Part shown: piece by piece, positions 7,302-19,230 of the stretch
How positions within the stretch are numbered: position 1 is the stretch's first letter
Layout: every line of letters begins with the position of its first letter
Assembly: GCA_021828475.1 (NCBI GenBank)
Contig: JAJZIY010000001.1
Span: 101,715-165,714, forward strand
Origin: Actinomycetes bacterium
GTDB lineage: Bacteria; Actinomycetota; Acidimicrobiia; Acidimicrobiales; Palsa-688
Direction: 5' to 3'
DNA: 64,000 nt
Translations under genes and position numbers: made by a program
Notes under the pieces: generated by a model
The model's input: the letters and a program-made list of their open reading frames with translations, nothing else
What the model was told of the DNA's origin: nothing
The model's database searches: none

Positions 7302-10300
7302 TCAGGGTATGGCGACCTGGGCCAGGACGGCCTCCCCGTTGCAGACCACGAACCCGCGACCCGGCGGCACGGCGACGTGCAGGCGGTAGGGGAGCCGGGC
7401 CCCGAGAAGTTCACCGTCACGCTCCAGGGCGGGCTGCAGCAAGACGCCCGAGCGTGACCGCCTGACGGCGTTGGTCCAGTGGCCGTACATCGACCGCACC
7501 GTGTCCGGCCGTCCGGCGGCGAAGACCCTCACGTGGGGGTGGGCATTGTTGACCAGGGTCGCCAGCCCGGCGTCAGTGTCGCCGAGGGACTCGACGTCGT
7601 CCACCAGGACCAGGACCGGGCCGGCGATGACCAGCGCGCGCGCAGCCAGTTCCGCCAGTTCGTCAGGGGAGGTGGCGCATTGTTCGACCAGGGGGTGCGA
7701 GCGCAGGGGAGAGCGGCGCGCTCCGTAGGCGAGGACCCTGGCCCGGCCTCCGGTCGCCTCAGCCAGGCACGCGGCCGCCGTGAGCAGGGCGGTGCTCTTG
7801 CCTGAGCGGGCCGGCCCGCAGACCAGGGCGCTCTCGCCTTCGTAGAGCGAGAGGACCGCTGGCGCCCCGTCGCTCTCGCGCTGCCCGAGGGCGAGGTCCC
7901 AGCGCTCGTCGACGACCGCGGAACTGCCGGCTATTTCGGAGATGGGCACGCTGTCGCGCAGGGTGACGAGGGGCTGGGGCCGTCCCGGCGCGCCCGTCTC
8001 GTGCACCCGTGAGGCTATCTCCGTCACGGCGCTCGCCAGCGACGGGCTGGGCAGGGCGACCTGCACCACCTGAGCGTTGGCCGCCATCACCGCCCGCCCC
8101 GGTACGAAGGTCGGGAGTTTGGCTCGGGGAATGCCGACGTTGGCGAACTCGGCGATGTCAGCCAGCCTGAACATGTACTTGGTCGGGGTGCAGCCGGCTA
8201 TCGCAGCTGGGAGCGCGCCGAAGCGGGAAACCCCTCCGGCGACGTAGATACCGACGTCAGGGCCTTCGGACCAGGCTCTCACGAACTGGTCCCAGTAGGT
8301 CCCTACCTGGTGGTCCTCGTACGAGGCACGAAGCGACTCCAGGTTGTCCACGACGACCAGGATGACCGGGCGGGGCCCGAGGGGGGACGTGCCCGCCCTG
8401 CGGTTGGCCAGCTCGCGCGTGAGCGTCGCCAAGAGCTGGATCTGCATCTCGCGGTCCGACGCCTTGACGACCGAGCCGCAGTGGGGGAGCCCCGCAAGTG
8501 GTGCCAGGTCACCTGCCCCGGAGTCCACCACGTACAGGTGCCGTCTGGCCGGCGGCCCGCCGGCAGCGAAAGCGAGCGCTACCGAAGCGAGCGCCGTCGT
8601 GGTGCCGGAGCCGAGGACGCCGTACATGAGCAGGTTGCCGTTGCGCATGGGCCAGCCGACCGGGTAGCGGGTCTGCCTGTCAGGGTCGTCGGCCAGGGCG
8701 AAGTAGACATCGTCAGGGGCCCTCGACAGATCGAGCGGCACGGCGGCGAGGTCCTGCAGGGTCAACTTGGCCGGCAGGGCCGGTGGCCAGGGTGCGCGGG
8801 GCCGGGTCTCCCCGCTGCCGGCGAACGCCGCGGCTATGGCGCCGATCAGGGCCTGCAGCTCGGTGGTGCCGGCCGCCGCCGCGGCGTCGGGCAGTGCAAC
8901 CGGCGCGGGCTGGTAGAGGAACGGTGCGAGCTCGGCGGCGGCGTGGTCCGCACCTCCCACCCGCCCCGTGGACCAGCCGGTCTGTATGGGCACCACCTCG
9001 CCCTGGCCCACCCGGAAGTACCCCCGTCCCTTGTGGTCGATCTCCGCCGCTTCGCCGGTGCCGACCACGTCGAGCGAGTCCTGGCGGTCCTCGACCTGGA
9101 GGCAGATCCGCAGCCGGGTGTTGGTACGGATCTCGGCGTTCACCGCCGTCGAGGGCTTCTGCGTCGCCAGGACCAGGTGAACGCCGAGCGAGCGTCCCCG
9201 GGCGGTGAGGTCGGCGAGAGCGCCGATCTCCTCGGAGAGCTCCTTGGCCATCGCAGCGAACTCGTCGATGATCACGACGAGGCGGGGCAGGGCCTGCGCC
9301 TGTGACGCCATCGGGTCCCCCATGGCCCGGCGTTCGTTGAGCTCCGAGAGGTCCTTGACCCCTGCCTGGTCGAAAACCAGCTCCCGGTGGACCAGCTCGG
9401 CCCTGAGGCAGCGCAAGGCCCTCTTGGCCAAGCTGACGTCGAGGTCGCTGGCCATGCCCACCGTGTGAGGGAGCTCGGCCAGTTCGACGAACGTCGAGCC
9501 ACCCTTGAAGTCGAACAGGCCGAAGGTGAGCTCGCTCGGGGGGTAGGAGGCCGCCAGGGCCGCGACGAGGGTCTTGAGGAGCTCGCTCTTGCCTGAACCG
9601 GTGGTGCCCCCGATGAGGCCGTGCGGGCCGTGCTTGTCCAGGTCGAGGGTGAAGACGCCGTCACCGGCCATGCCTATCGCGGCCCGAAGCGACGAGGTGC
9701 CCCGGTTTGCGGCCCATTTTGCGGCGACAGCGGCGGGCGACCAGTCGTCGACGCCGAAAAGGGCCCCGAGGCGGACTGTGCCCGGCAGGGCGGCGCCCTC
9801 GTCGTGTACCTCGGGGTCCTCCAGCCTGGCCAGCGACATGGCGCAGGCGCGGGCGAGGTCCGGCGGCAGTCCGGCAGGCCTGACTGCCGCCGGCGCGCCC
9901 CCTTGTTGAGGGCGGTGGAGCGTGGCCTCGGCCAGTTCCGATACCACCAGCACCTCCGAGCAGACCGACGGCAGGCGGTCCGGGCTGGAGGCGACCACTA
10001 TGCCAGCGGCCCGTCCAGCCGCTCCGTCCAGGAGCTGGCGGGCGGGCGAGCCCTGCCTGGTCAGTAGGTCCTCTCCGTCGACCAGGTACAGGGTCGTACG
10101 TCCTTCGAGTGGGAGGGCGCCCCCCAAAGCGGCGGCCGGGACCGGCGCCGCTGCGGTGGTGGTACCGGTGAGCAGCGCGTTGAGCAGGTCGGCGACGGCC
10201 TGCGGCCCTGCCGCCACCAGCCTGCGCTGGCCCCCACCTGTGCCATGGCGAACGTGGGGCAGCCACTTGGCCCATCCCCAGTCGGCCTCGGCCAGTTCGG

Positions 10301-12980
10301 CCGGTTCGGCGCTCACGACGACCAGGCGGAGGTCCGCCGGCCCGTGCAGGACCGCCGCCTGGCAGGCCAGGTGGCGGGCCAGGCCCAGTGCCAGGCTCCT
10401 GGGGCCGGCTATCCCGAGCACTCCACCCGAGGACAGGTCGACCGACAGCGGCACTTCGGGCATCGTCCCCATCGAGCTGAGCAACTCGTGCACGCGGGGC
10501 CCGATGCCCTTGCCGGCGTGGGATGCCACTTCGGCGAGCGGTGCCAGCCACTCCGTGTCGTGCAGGCCTACGGACAGGTGGAGGAAGTCGTGGTGCCTCG
10601 GCCTGCGCTCCCATAGCCGTTGGCTCGGCAGGAACGCCCGGCGCAACAGTTCGGGTGCCGGGGGCGACTGCTCCCGGAGGGCTTGTTTGCGGAGCTGTTT
10701 CGAGCGCAGCGCTTCCTGCTCGAACTCCTCGAGCTCGCGCTGGAAGGCGCGTGAGGCAGCGCTCCAGGAGCGGGCGGACTTACGGTTGGCCTCCCACCAG
10801 GTACCTACCGCCAGGATGGGCGACAGCAGGGCGAACAGGGCGAAGAGTGCGCTGTGCATGGCCAGGACCATTACCAGGCCGAACACCAGGGGTGCCGCCA
10901 CAGCGGCCACGCTCAGCGCCTGGCTCGGGGCTGATGGGGACGGCTCTTCGGGGGGCGACAGGTCGAGGGGGCCGGTAGGCGGCTCGTTGCGTGGGGGCCG
11001 GACGAAGTGCCAGGTCCCCGTGCCGGACATTTCGGACGGTCGCCCCACCCCCGCTGCCCGGTCCGTGGTGGCCATCGTCAACACGGAGACCACTGCGGAG
11101 CCCAGGCGCACGGGCTCACCGGGGGCGAAGGCGCGGGCGGCCCCCGGCGGCACGGCCTCGCCTTCGACCCAGGTTGTCCCGGCCAGGCCCAGATCGGTCA
11201 CGACAGGGCGCCTGTCCGGGCCCATGTCCAACCTGCAGTGGAGCGGTACGACCGTCGGGTCCGGCAGGTTGACGTCGGTGCCGGGGCCATGGCCAAGGGT
11301 TGTGCCTCCGGCTCCCAGTGGCAGGCTGCGACCCGCTTCCATCCCGGCCAGGACGCAGGCCACCGGTCCCTCGGCGGGTACCGGCAGGACGAAGCCGGAC
11401 GGGAGAGGGAACGGCGACACGACGGCGCCCTCGTGCAGGCCCGCCGGCAACAGTGCCTCGCCGGCCGGGTGGTAGGTGCCGTCGAGGAACAAGCCGGACT
11501 CGTCCCCGCGGGCGAGGCCCTGGCGCGCCAGGGCGGCCGTGAGCTCGGCCACTGTCGCCGCCGGTGAGGCGAAGTGGGCGTCGAAGTCCACCGCCTGGCC
11601 CGGTTTGTACCAGAGGAAGTGGGCTCTCGAAAGCGCCGGCTGCCTGGTTGCCCAGGGCCTGCTGGCCGGCCAGGCCTGCTCGGGCGCCGGGACGCCGCCG
11701 CGCTCGGGCGCTGGAGCGAAAGGGTCGAGGAACACAGGCCGGGAGGGCGCCGGCACGCCTGCCCCCGGCGCGCCGCCGCCGGCCCGACCGGTCTGCTCTC
11801 CGGCGGTGCCCGCGCCGGGCCCTCCCGTCGGAGCGGCTGCATTGTCGCCTGGCCCGCCCGGTCCGCGTAACGGCCCGTCGCCGAGCGTCACCGCCCTCCC
11901 GCCTTGGGCAGGTACAGGCGCCACGACACTACGGGAGCGGGCGGGCGGGGCGACGACCGAGCGCCCGAGCGTCGACGTCACCGGACCGGGGGGACCTGGT
12001 TGGGGGGAGGTCGGTGCCGGCGGGGCCGGCGAAGCGTGCCACGTGGCGCCAACGTGGCGCGCGAGGGGGGCGGCTGGCTGGCCGACGCCGTCCGCAGCCG
12101 GTCGGTGGAGCACCGGCCTCGTGGGGGCCAGGCCGAGGGCTGCCTGCAGGGCCTGCAGGGCCTCGGCGAAGGCGCCTGCCGACTGGGGGCGGGCGGCAGG
12201 GTCCTTGGCCAGTGCCGCCAGCAGGAGGGTCACGAGGCCGTCCGGCAGCGTGCCGGGCGGCGGTGCTGGCACCGGCTCGCGCAGTACGCGCAGGACCTGG
12301 GAGGCGGGAGCCTCGCCGGCGCCCGGGGCGAAGGGGGCGCGCCCGCACGCCAGTTGGTAGAGGGCGGAGGCGAGTGCGTAGACGTCACTGGAGGGGTTGA
12401 GGGCATGGCCCTCGAGCGCCTCGGGTGGGGCATGCAGGGCCGTGAAACCGAAAAGGCCCTCGCTCGACTGGGCCAGCGCCTGGAGCGTTGACATGCCGAA
12501 GTCCGCCAGGACGGGCTCGCCGAAGGCGGAGACGAGGAGGTTGCGCGGTTTGATGTCCCGGTGCAGCAACCCCTGGCGGTGGGCGCTCTCCAGCGCGCCG
12601 CAGACCTTGACTCCCGTGGCGAGGACCTCGTCCAGGGGTAGCGGTCCTTCCCGCCGGGTGCGGTCGGCGAGCGACTCCCTGCACAGTTCGAGCACCAGGA
12701 CGGGGCGGCCGTCGGGGGTGAGGAAACTGCCGTAGAGGGTGGTGATGTTGGGGTGGCTGCTGAGGCGGGCCAGGGCGTCGAGCTCGTGGTCGAACGCGGC
12801 CGCGAGCTCCCGCCCACCTTCGCCGACGGTCGCCAGTTTGAGCACCTTGAGCGCCACCGGCCTGCCCGTGGCCAGTTCCGTGGCGCGGTAGACCGTGGCG
12901 AAGGTGCCGTTGGCAAGCTCGCTGACGTCGCCGTAACCGGACAGGCCGGCCGGGTTCGTCTCCTCTGGTCTCTTCTTCAT
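7302..12980 (-). CDS. Ser/Thr kinase-FHA-EssC type VII secretion ATPase fusion
   Basis: 1,892 residues. Kinase domain 15-285: nucleotide loop LANGTFATVY, Lys45 (VALKVL), HRD 140-142, DFG 160-162, APPE 184-187; catalytic residues look intact. A Pro/Ala/Gly-rich linker (about 290-440) leads to a ubiquitin-like segment (about 455-530), then an FHA-like domain (about 545-620) in which the usual phosphothreonine-binding Arg and Ser are His and Val. Two membrane segments follow (about 690-735). LWERRPRHHDFL is a hallmark of EssC/EccC. There is a degenerate P-loop region, then three FtsK/SpoIIIE modules: P-loop GTTGSGKSE near 1127 with VVIIDEFA; GVLGSGTTT near 1457, lacking the Walker Lys; GPARSGKST near 1727. 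The FHA-TM-ATPase order resembles Firmicutes EssC. It probably powers WXG100 export at the membrane. Confidence 0.9.
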   Translation of the reverse strand: MKKRPEETNPAGLSGYGDVSELANGTFATVYRATELATGRPVALKVLKLATVGEGGRELAAAFDHELDALARLSSHPNITTLYGSFLTPDGRPVLVLELCRESLADRTRREGPLPLDEVLATGVKVCGALESAHRQGLLHRDIKPRNLLVSAFGEPVLADFGMSTLQALAQSSEGLFGFTALHAPPEALEGHALNPSSDVYALASALYQLACGRAPFAPGAGEAPASQVLRVLREPVPAPPPGTLPDGLVTLLLAALAKDPAARPQSAGAFAEALQALQAALGLAPTRPVLHRPAADGVGQPAAPLARHVGATWHASPAPPAPTSPQPGPPGPVTSTLGRSVVAPPARSRSVVAPVPAQGGRAVTLGDGPLRGPGGPGDNAAAPTGGPGAGTAGEQTGRAGGGAPGAGVPAPSRPVFLDPFAPAPERGGVPAPEQAWPASRPWATRQPALSRAHFLWYKPGQAVDFDAHFASPAATVAELTAALARQGLARGDESGLFLDGTYHPAGEALLPAGLHEGAVVSPFPLPSGFVLPVPAEGPVACVLAGMEAGRSLPLGAGGTTLGHGPGTDVNLPDPTVVPLHCRLDMGPDRRPVVTDLGLAGTTWVEGEAVPPGAARAFAPGEPVRLGSAVVSVLTMATTDRAAGVGRPSEMSGTGTWHFVRPPRNEPPTGPLDLSPPEEPSPSAPSQALSVAAVAAPLVFGLVMVLAMHSALFALFALLSPILAVGTWWEANRKSARSWSAASRAFQRELEEFEQEALRSKQLRKQALREQSPPAPELLRRAFLPSQRLWERRPRHHDFLHLSVGLHDTEWLAPLAEVASHAGKGIGPRVHELLSSMGTMPEVPLSVDLSSGGVLGIAGPRSLALGLARHLACQAAVLHGPADLRLVVVSAEPAELAEADWGWAKWLPHVRHGTGGGQRRLVAAGPQAVADLLNALLTGTTTAAAPVPAAALGGALPLEGRTTLYLVDGEDLLTRQGSPARQLLDGAAGRAAGIVVASSPDRLPSVCSEVLVVSELAEATLHRPQQGGAPAAVRPAGLPPDLARACAMSLARLEDPEVHDEGAALPGTVRLGALFGVDDWSPAAVAAKWAANRGTSSLRAAIGMAGDGVFTLDLDKHGPHGLIGGTTGSGKSELLKTLVAALAASYPPSELTFGLFDFKGGSTFVELAELPHTVGMASDLDVSLAKRALRCLRAELVHRELVFDQAGVKDLSELNERRAMGDPMASQAQALPRLVVIIDEFAAMAKELSEEIGALADLTARGRSLGVHLVLATQKPSTAVNAEIRTNTRLRICLQVEDRQDSLDVVGTGEAAEIDHKGRGYFRVGQGEVVPIQTGWSTGRVGGADHAAAELAPFLYQPAPVALPDAAAAAGTTELQALIGAIAAAFAGSGETRPRAPWPPALPAKLTLQDLAAVPLDLSRAPDDVYFALADDPDRQTRYPVGWPMRNGNLLMYGVLGSGTTTALASVALAFAAGGPPARRHLYVVDSGAGDLAPLAGLPHCGSVVKASDREMQIQLLATLTRELANRRAGTSPLGPRPVILVVVDNLESLRASYEDHQVGTYWDQFVRAWSEGPDVGIYVAGGVSRFGALPAAIAGCTPTKYMFRLADIAEFANVGIPRAKLPTFVPGRAVMAANAQVVQVALPSPSLASAVTEIASRVHETGAPGRPQPLVTLRDSVPISEIAGSSAVVDERWDLALGQRESDGAPAVLSLYEGESALVCGPARSGKSTALLTAAACLAEATGGRARVLAYGARRSPLRSHPLVEQCATSPDELAELAARALVIAGPVLVLVDDVESLGDTDAGLATLVNNAHPHVRVFAAGRPDTVRSMYGHWTNAVRRSRSGVLLQPALERDGELLGARLPYRLHVAVPPGRGFVVCNGEAVLAQVAIP

Positions 12981-13165
12981 GGGCTGGGCAGGGCTGGCTG
13001 GCGCTGGGGGCCGGTCGAGCCTGCAGCCGCCAGCAGATCGTAGGCCACCGGGGCAGGGCCAAGTGACCAGGGCGTGTAAGATCGTAGGCAGTTGCGTGCC
13101 GGTGGGCCAAAGTCGTCCCGATTCGGACCGGTAGACCGAGGATTACTGGGAGGGTAGTCGAGACG

Positions 13166-16100
13166 ATGGCACACGCCGACGGTGGCTCGTACCTGGGCGC
13201 GAAGCGTCCTGGGGAGGCCAGGGGCCTCTACAGGCCCGACATGGAGCACGACGCCTGCGGCGTTTCCTTCGTAGCGGACATGCACGGCCGGCCAAGCCAT
13301 GCCATGGTGCAGATGGGCCTCGTGAGCCTCTGCCACCTCGAGCACAGAGGGGCCAAGGGCGCCGATCCCGCCACGGGCGACGGGGCCGGGGTCCTTGTGC
13401 AGGTGCCCGACAGGTTCCTGCGCGCCGTGGTGGGCGTGCACCTCCCACCCCCCGGCGGGTACGTGACCGGTATCGCGTTCCTGCCTGCCGCGGCCGGTGC
13501 GGCCGACCGAGCCTGCCGGAGCGTCGATGCCCTGGCGGCCGAGGAGGGCTTCGACGTCGTGGCGTGGCGCGAGGTGCCGGTGGTAGGGGATCTGCCCGGA
13601 GCTGGGGCGCGCGACGTCATGCCGGAGTTTCGCCAGGTGGTGCTGAAGGGGAGGGCCGGGCAGTCCGGTCTCGCGCTGGAGCGCATGGCCTTCGTGCTAC
13701 GCAAGCGGGTCGAGCACGAGGTCGAGGGCGTCTACTTCGCATCGCTGTCGGGCAGGACCATGGTCTACAAGGGCATGCTGACGGCCCCCCAGCTCCCGGA
13801 CTTCTTCCCTGACCTGTCCGACCCGCTCTTCGAGTCGGGCCTCGTGCTGGCCCACGCCCGTTTCTCGACCAACACCTTCCCCAGCTGGCCGCTGGCTCAC
13901 CCCTACCGCTACGTCGCCCACAACGGCGAGTTCAACACGGTCCAGGGCAACCGCAACTGGATGAAGGCCAGGGAGGCGATGCTGGCCAGCGACCTGTTCC
14001 CGGGCCGGTTGGAGCGCGCTTTCCCGGTCGTGACGCCCGGAGGCAGCGACTCGATGAGCTTCGACGAGGTGTTGGAGCTGCTGCACCTCGGTGGGCGCCC
14101 TCTGCCCCACGCCGTGCTGATGATGGTGCCGGAGGCATGGGAGAACAAGGCCGATCTGTCACCCGGGCGACGGGCCTTCTACCAGTACCACGCCTGCCTC
14201 ATGGAGCCCTGGGACGGCCCGGCGGCGGTCGCCTTCACCGACGGGACGCTCATCGGCGCGCAGCTCGACCGCAACGGCTTCCGGCCCCTGCGCTACTGGG
14301 TCACCGACGACGACACTGTGATCATGGCCTCCGAGGTCGGGGTGCTCGACGTGGCGCCCGGCAGGGTCGTGCTGAAGGGCCGGATCCAGCCCGGGCGCAT
14401 GTTCCTGGTCGACACTGCCGCCGGCCGCATCGTCGACGACGACGAGATCAAGGACGCCTTGGCCGCGGAGCACCCCTATGCCCGGTGGCTCGAGGAGCAC
14501 CGGGTCACCCTCGACGACCTGCCCCTGCGCCGGGCTCTCACGCCGCAGTACTCGCGCCTTGTCAGCTTCCAGCGCCAGTTCGGTTACACGGAGGAGGAGG
14601 TCCGCCTCGTCCTCGAGCCCATGGCCCGTGCCGGCGCCGAACCGATCGGCTCGATGGGCGACGACACGCCGCTAGCGGTGCTCTCGCGGCGTCCGCGCCT
14701 GCTCTACGACTACTTCCGCCAGCTCTTCGCCCAGGTGACCAACCCGCCTCTCGACGCCATCCGCGAAGAGCTCGTCACGTCGCTGGCGGCCTCGATCGGC
14801 CCGGAGGCCAACCTGCTGGCGCCGGGGCCCCATTCGTGCCACCAGATAGGCCTGCCCAAGCCCATAATCAGCAACGACGAGCTGGCGACCTTGCTCTACG
14901 TGGACGAGGACGGCCTGGTGCCGGGGTGGATGACCTTCGCCATAGACGGCCTTTTCGACGCACGGGGGCAGGGGACGCCCGGGGAGCGCCTGGGCTCGGC
15001 CCTGGAGCGGATCTGCGCCGAGGTCGAGCAGGCGGTGCAGGAGGGGGCGAGCGTGATAGTCCTCTCGGACCGTCACGCCAATGCCGACGCCGTGCCGATC
15101 CCCTCGCTCCTGCTCGTGTCGGCGGTCCACCACTTCCTGGTGGACGAGAAGCTGCGTACACGCGTCGGGCTGGTGGTCGAGACCGGCGAGGCCCGCACGG
15201 TGCACCACATGGCCTGCCTGATCGGCTACGGCGCTGCGGCCGTCAACCCGTACCTTGCTTTCGACACCATCTCGGACCAGGTGCGCCGGGGCGCCATAAA
15301 GGACCTGTCTACCCGTAAGGCGCTGCAAAACTACACCAAGGCCGCGGCCAAGGGCGTCCTCAAGACGATGTCCAAGATGGGCATCTCGACCGTCGCGTCC
15401 TACACCGGTGCGCAGGTCTTCGAAGCGGTCGGCCTTTCGAGCGAAGTGGTGGAGCGTTACTTCCAGGGCACGGTCACCCAGGTGGAGGGGATAGGCCTGG
15501 AGGCCATCGCGGACGAGGCTCTCGCCAGGCACAAGGCAGGGTGGCCCGAGCGGCCGAGCGAGCTTGCGCACCGCGACCTCGAGCCCGGAGGCGACTGGCA
15601 ATGGCGCCGTGAGGGCGAGTACCACCTCTTCAACCCGGACACCGTGTACAAGCTCCAGCACGCCACCCGGTCCAAGAGCTACAAGATCTTCAAGCAGTAC
15701 ACGGGCGCCGTGGACGACCAGTCGAGCCACCTGGCGACCCTGCGCGGCATGATGCGCTTGCGACCGGCGTCAGAGACGGGGCGCAGGCCCGTCCCCCTCG
15801 ACCAGGTCGAGCCGGTGTCGGAGATCGTCAAGCGTTTCGCCACCGGTGCCATGTCGTACGGGGCCATCTCGAAGGAGGCCCACGAGACGTTGGCGATCGC
15901 CATGAACCGTCTCGGGGCGCGTAGCAACAGCGGCGAGGGTGGCGAGGAGCCGGAACGCAACGTGCCCGACGCCAGCGGCGACAGCCGCCGCAGCGCCGTC
16001 CGCCAGGTCGCCGCCGGCCGGTTCGGGGTGACCAGCGACTACCTCGTCAACGCCAGCGAGATCCAGATCAAGATGGCGCAGGGCGCAAAGCCGGGCGAGG

Positions 16101-17741
16101 GCGGCCAGCTGCCGGGCAAGAAGGTCTACCCCTGGATCGCCAGGACGAGGCACTCCACCCCCGGCGTCGGCCTGATCTCGCCGCCCCCTCACCACGACAT
16201 CTACTCCATCGAGGACCTGGCCCAGCTCATCTACGACCTGAAGAACGCCAACCCCACGGCGCGCGTGAGCGTGAAGCTGGTCGCCGAGACGGGCGTGGGC
16301 ACGGTGGCGGCAGGTGTCGCCAAGGCACACGCTGACGTCATCCTCGTGTCCGGCCACGACGGCGGGACCGGTGCGTCGCCCATGAGCTCCACCAAGCACG
16401 CCGGTGGCCCGTGGGAGCTGGGCCTGGCCGAGGCTCAGCAGACCCTCATGCGCAACGGGCTGCGCGACCGCGTGGTCCTACAGGTCGACGGGTCGATGAA
16501 GACGGGGCGCGACGTCGTGGTGGCGGCGCTGCTCGGGGCAGAGGAGTACGGGTTCTCGACCGCCCCGCTGGTGGTGGAGGGCTGCATCATGATGCGGGTC
16601 TGCCACCTCGACACCTGCCCGGTGGGCGTTGCCACCCAGAACCCCGAGCTGCGCAAGCGTTTCACGGGCACGCCGGACGTCGTGGTCAATTTCTTCGAGT
16701 TCATCGCCGAGGAAGTGCGTGAGCTGCTCGCCGACCTCGGTTTCCGCAGTCTGGAGGAGGCCATCGGCCACGCCGACGTGCTGGAGGCGGCGCCGCCCGC
16801 CGGTCATCCCAAGGCCGCCGCACTCGATCTGTCTGGGGTGCTCATGCCCCCGCCGGAGGGTGTGGCCCTCACGTGCACGACGGGTCAGGACCACGAGCTG
16901 GAGCGGGCGCTGGACACCAAGCTGGTGGAGGCGTGCCGGGAGGCCATCGAGCACGGCACGGCCGTGCGCTCGTCCTGGGCCGTCGCCAACAGCAACCGGG
17001 CCGTCGGCACGATGCTCGGCTCCCATGTCACCCGCCGCCACGGCGCGTCCGGGTTGCCCGACGGCACCATCCAGCTCGATTTCCACGGCAGTGCGGGCCA
17101 GAGCTTCGGTGCGTTCCTGCCCCCCGGCGTGACGCTACGGCTCCACGGGGATGCCAACGACTACATGGGCAAGGGGCTCTCGGGCGGGCGGGTCGTGCTG
17201 CTGCCGCCTGGCGATGCCCCTTCGGGTTATGTCGCAGAAGCCAACATCATCGCCGGCAACACCATCGGCTACGGGGCCACGAGCGGCGAGTTGCTCATCC
17301 GCGGCGTGGTGGGGGAGCGCTTCTGCGTGCGGAACTCGGGTGCCCTGGCCGTGGTCGAGGGTGTGGGCGACCACGGTTGCGAGTACATGACAGGGGGACG
17401 GGTGGTCGTGCTCGGCCCGACAGGCCGCAACTTCGCGGCCGGTATGTCGGGTGGCCTCGCCTTCGTGCACGACCCGCACGGACGTTTCGCCGGACGGCTC
17501 AACACCGAGATGGTCGAGCTCGAGGCCCTCTCGGACGAGGACATCCCCTGGCTGCGCGAGGTGCTCGACCGTCACTTCGAGGAGACGGGTTCGCCCGTGG
17601 CGAAACGGCTGCTCGACGGTTTCGACGCCCATGTGGCGCATTTCGTGAAGGTTGTGCCCACCGAGTACCGGCGGGCCATGGAGGCGGCCCGGGCGGCCGA
17701 GACCGCAACGGGCACGTCCGAGACGATCATGGCAGGAGCAC

Positions 17742-17749
<8 letters not shown>
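13166..17749 (+). CDS. gltB: Glutamate synthase (NADPH) large subunit
   Basis: 1,527 residues, the usual size. The catalytic Cys31 (HDACGVSF) would become the N-terminal nucleophile after removal of a 30-residue propeptide. Glutamine amidotransferase domain, then the central and FMN-binding TIM-barrel domains ([25 protein letters not shown]), the 3Fe-4S cluster cysteines in [15 protein letters not shown], and the C-terminal beta-helix ([21 protein letters not shown]). It makes glutamate from glutamine and 2-oxoglutarate with GltD. A GGGAGGG-like ribosome site precedes the ATG. The 185 bp separating it from the divergent kinase-EssC gene contain TAAGAT near 13076, a possible -10. Confidence 0.97.
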
Positions 17750-19175
<1,426 letters not shown>

Positions 19176-19230
19176 GCAGCGGCTCGTGGCCCCGGCCGGC
19201 GCGCGCACCCCCGCCGATAACCTCATCAGA

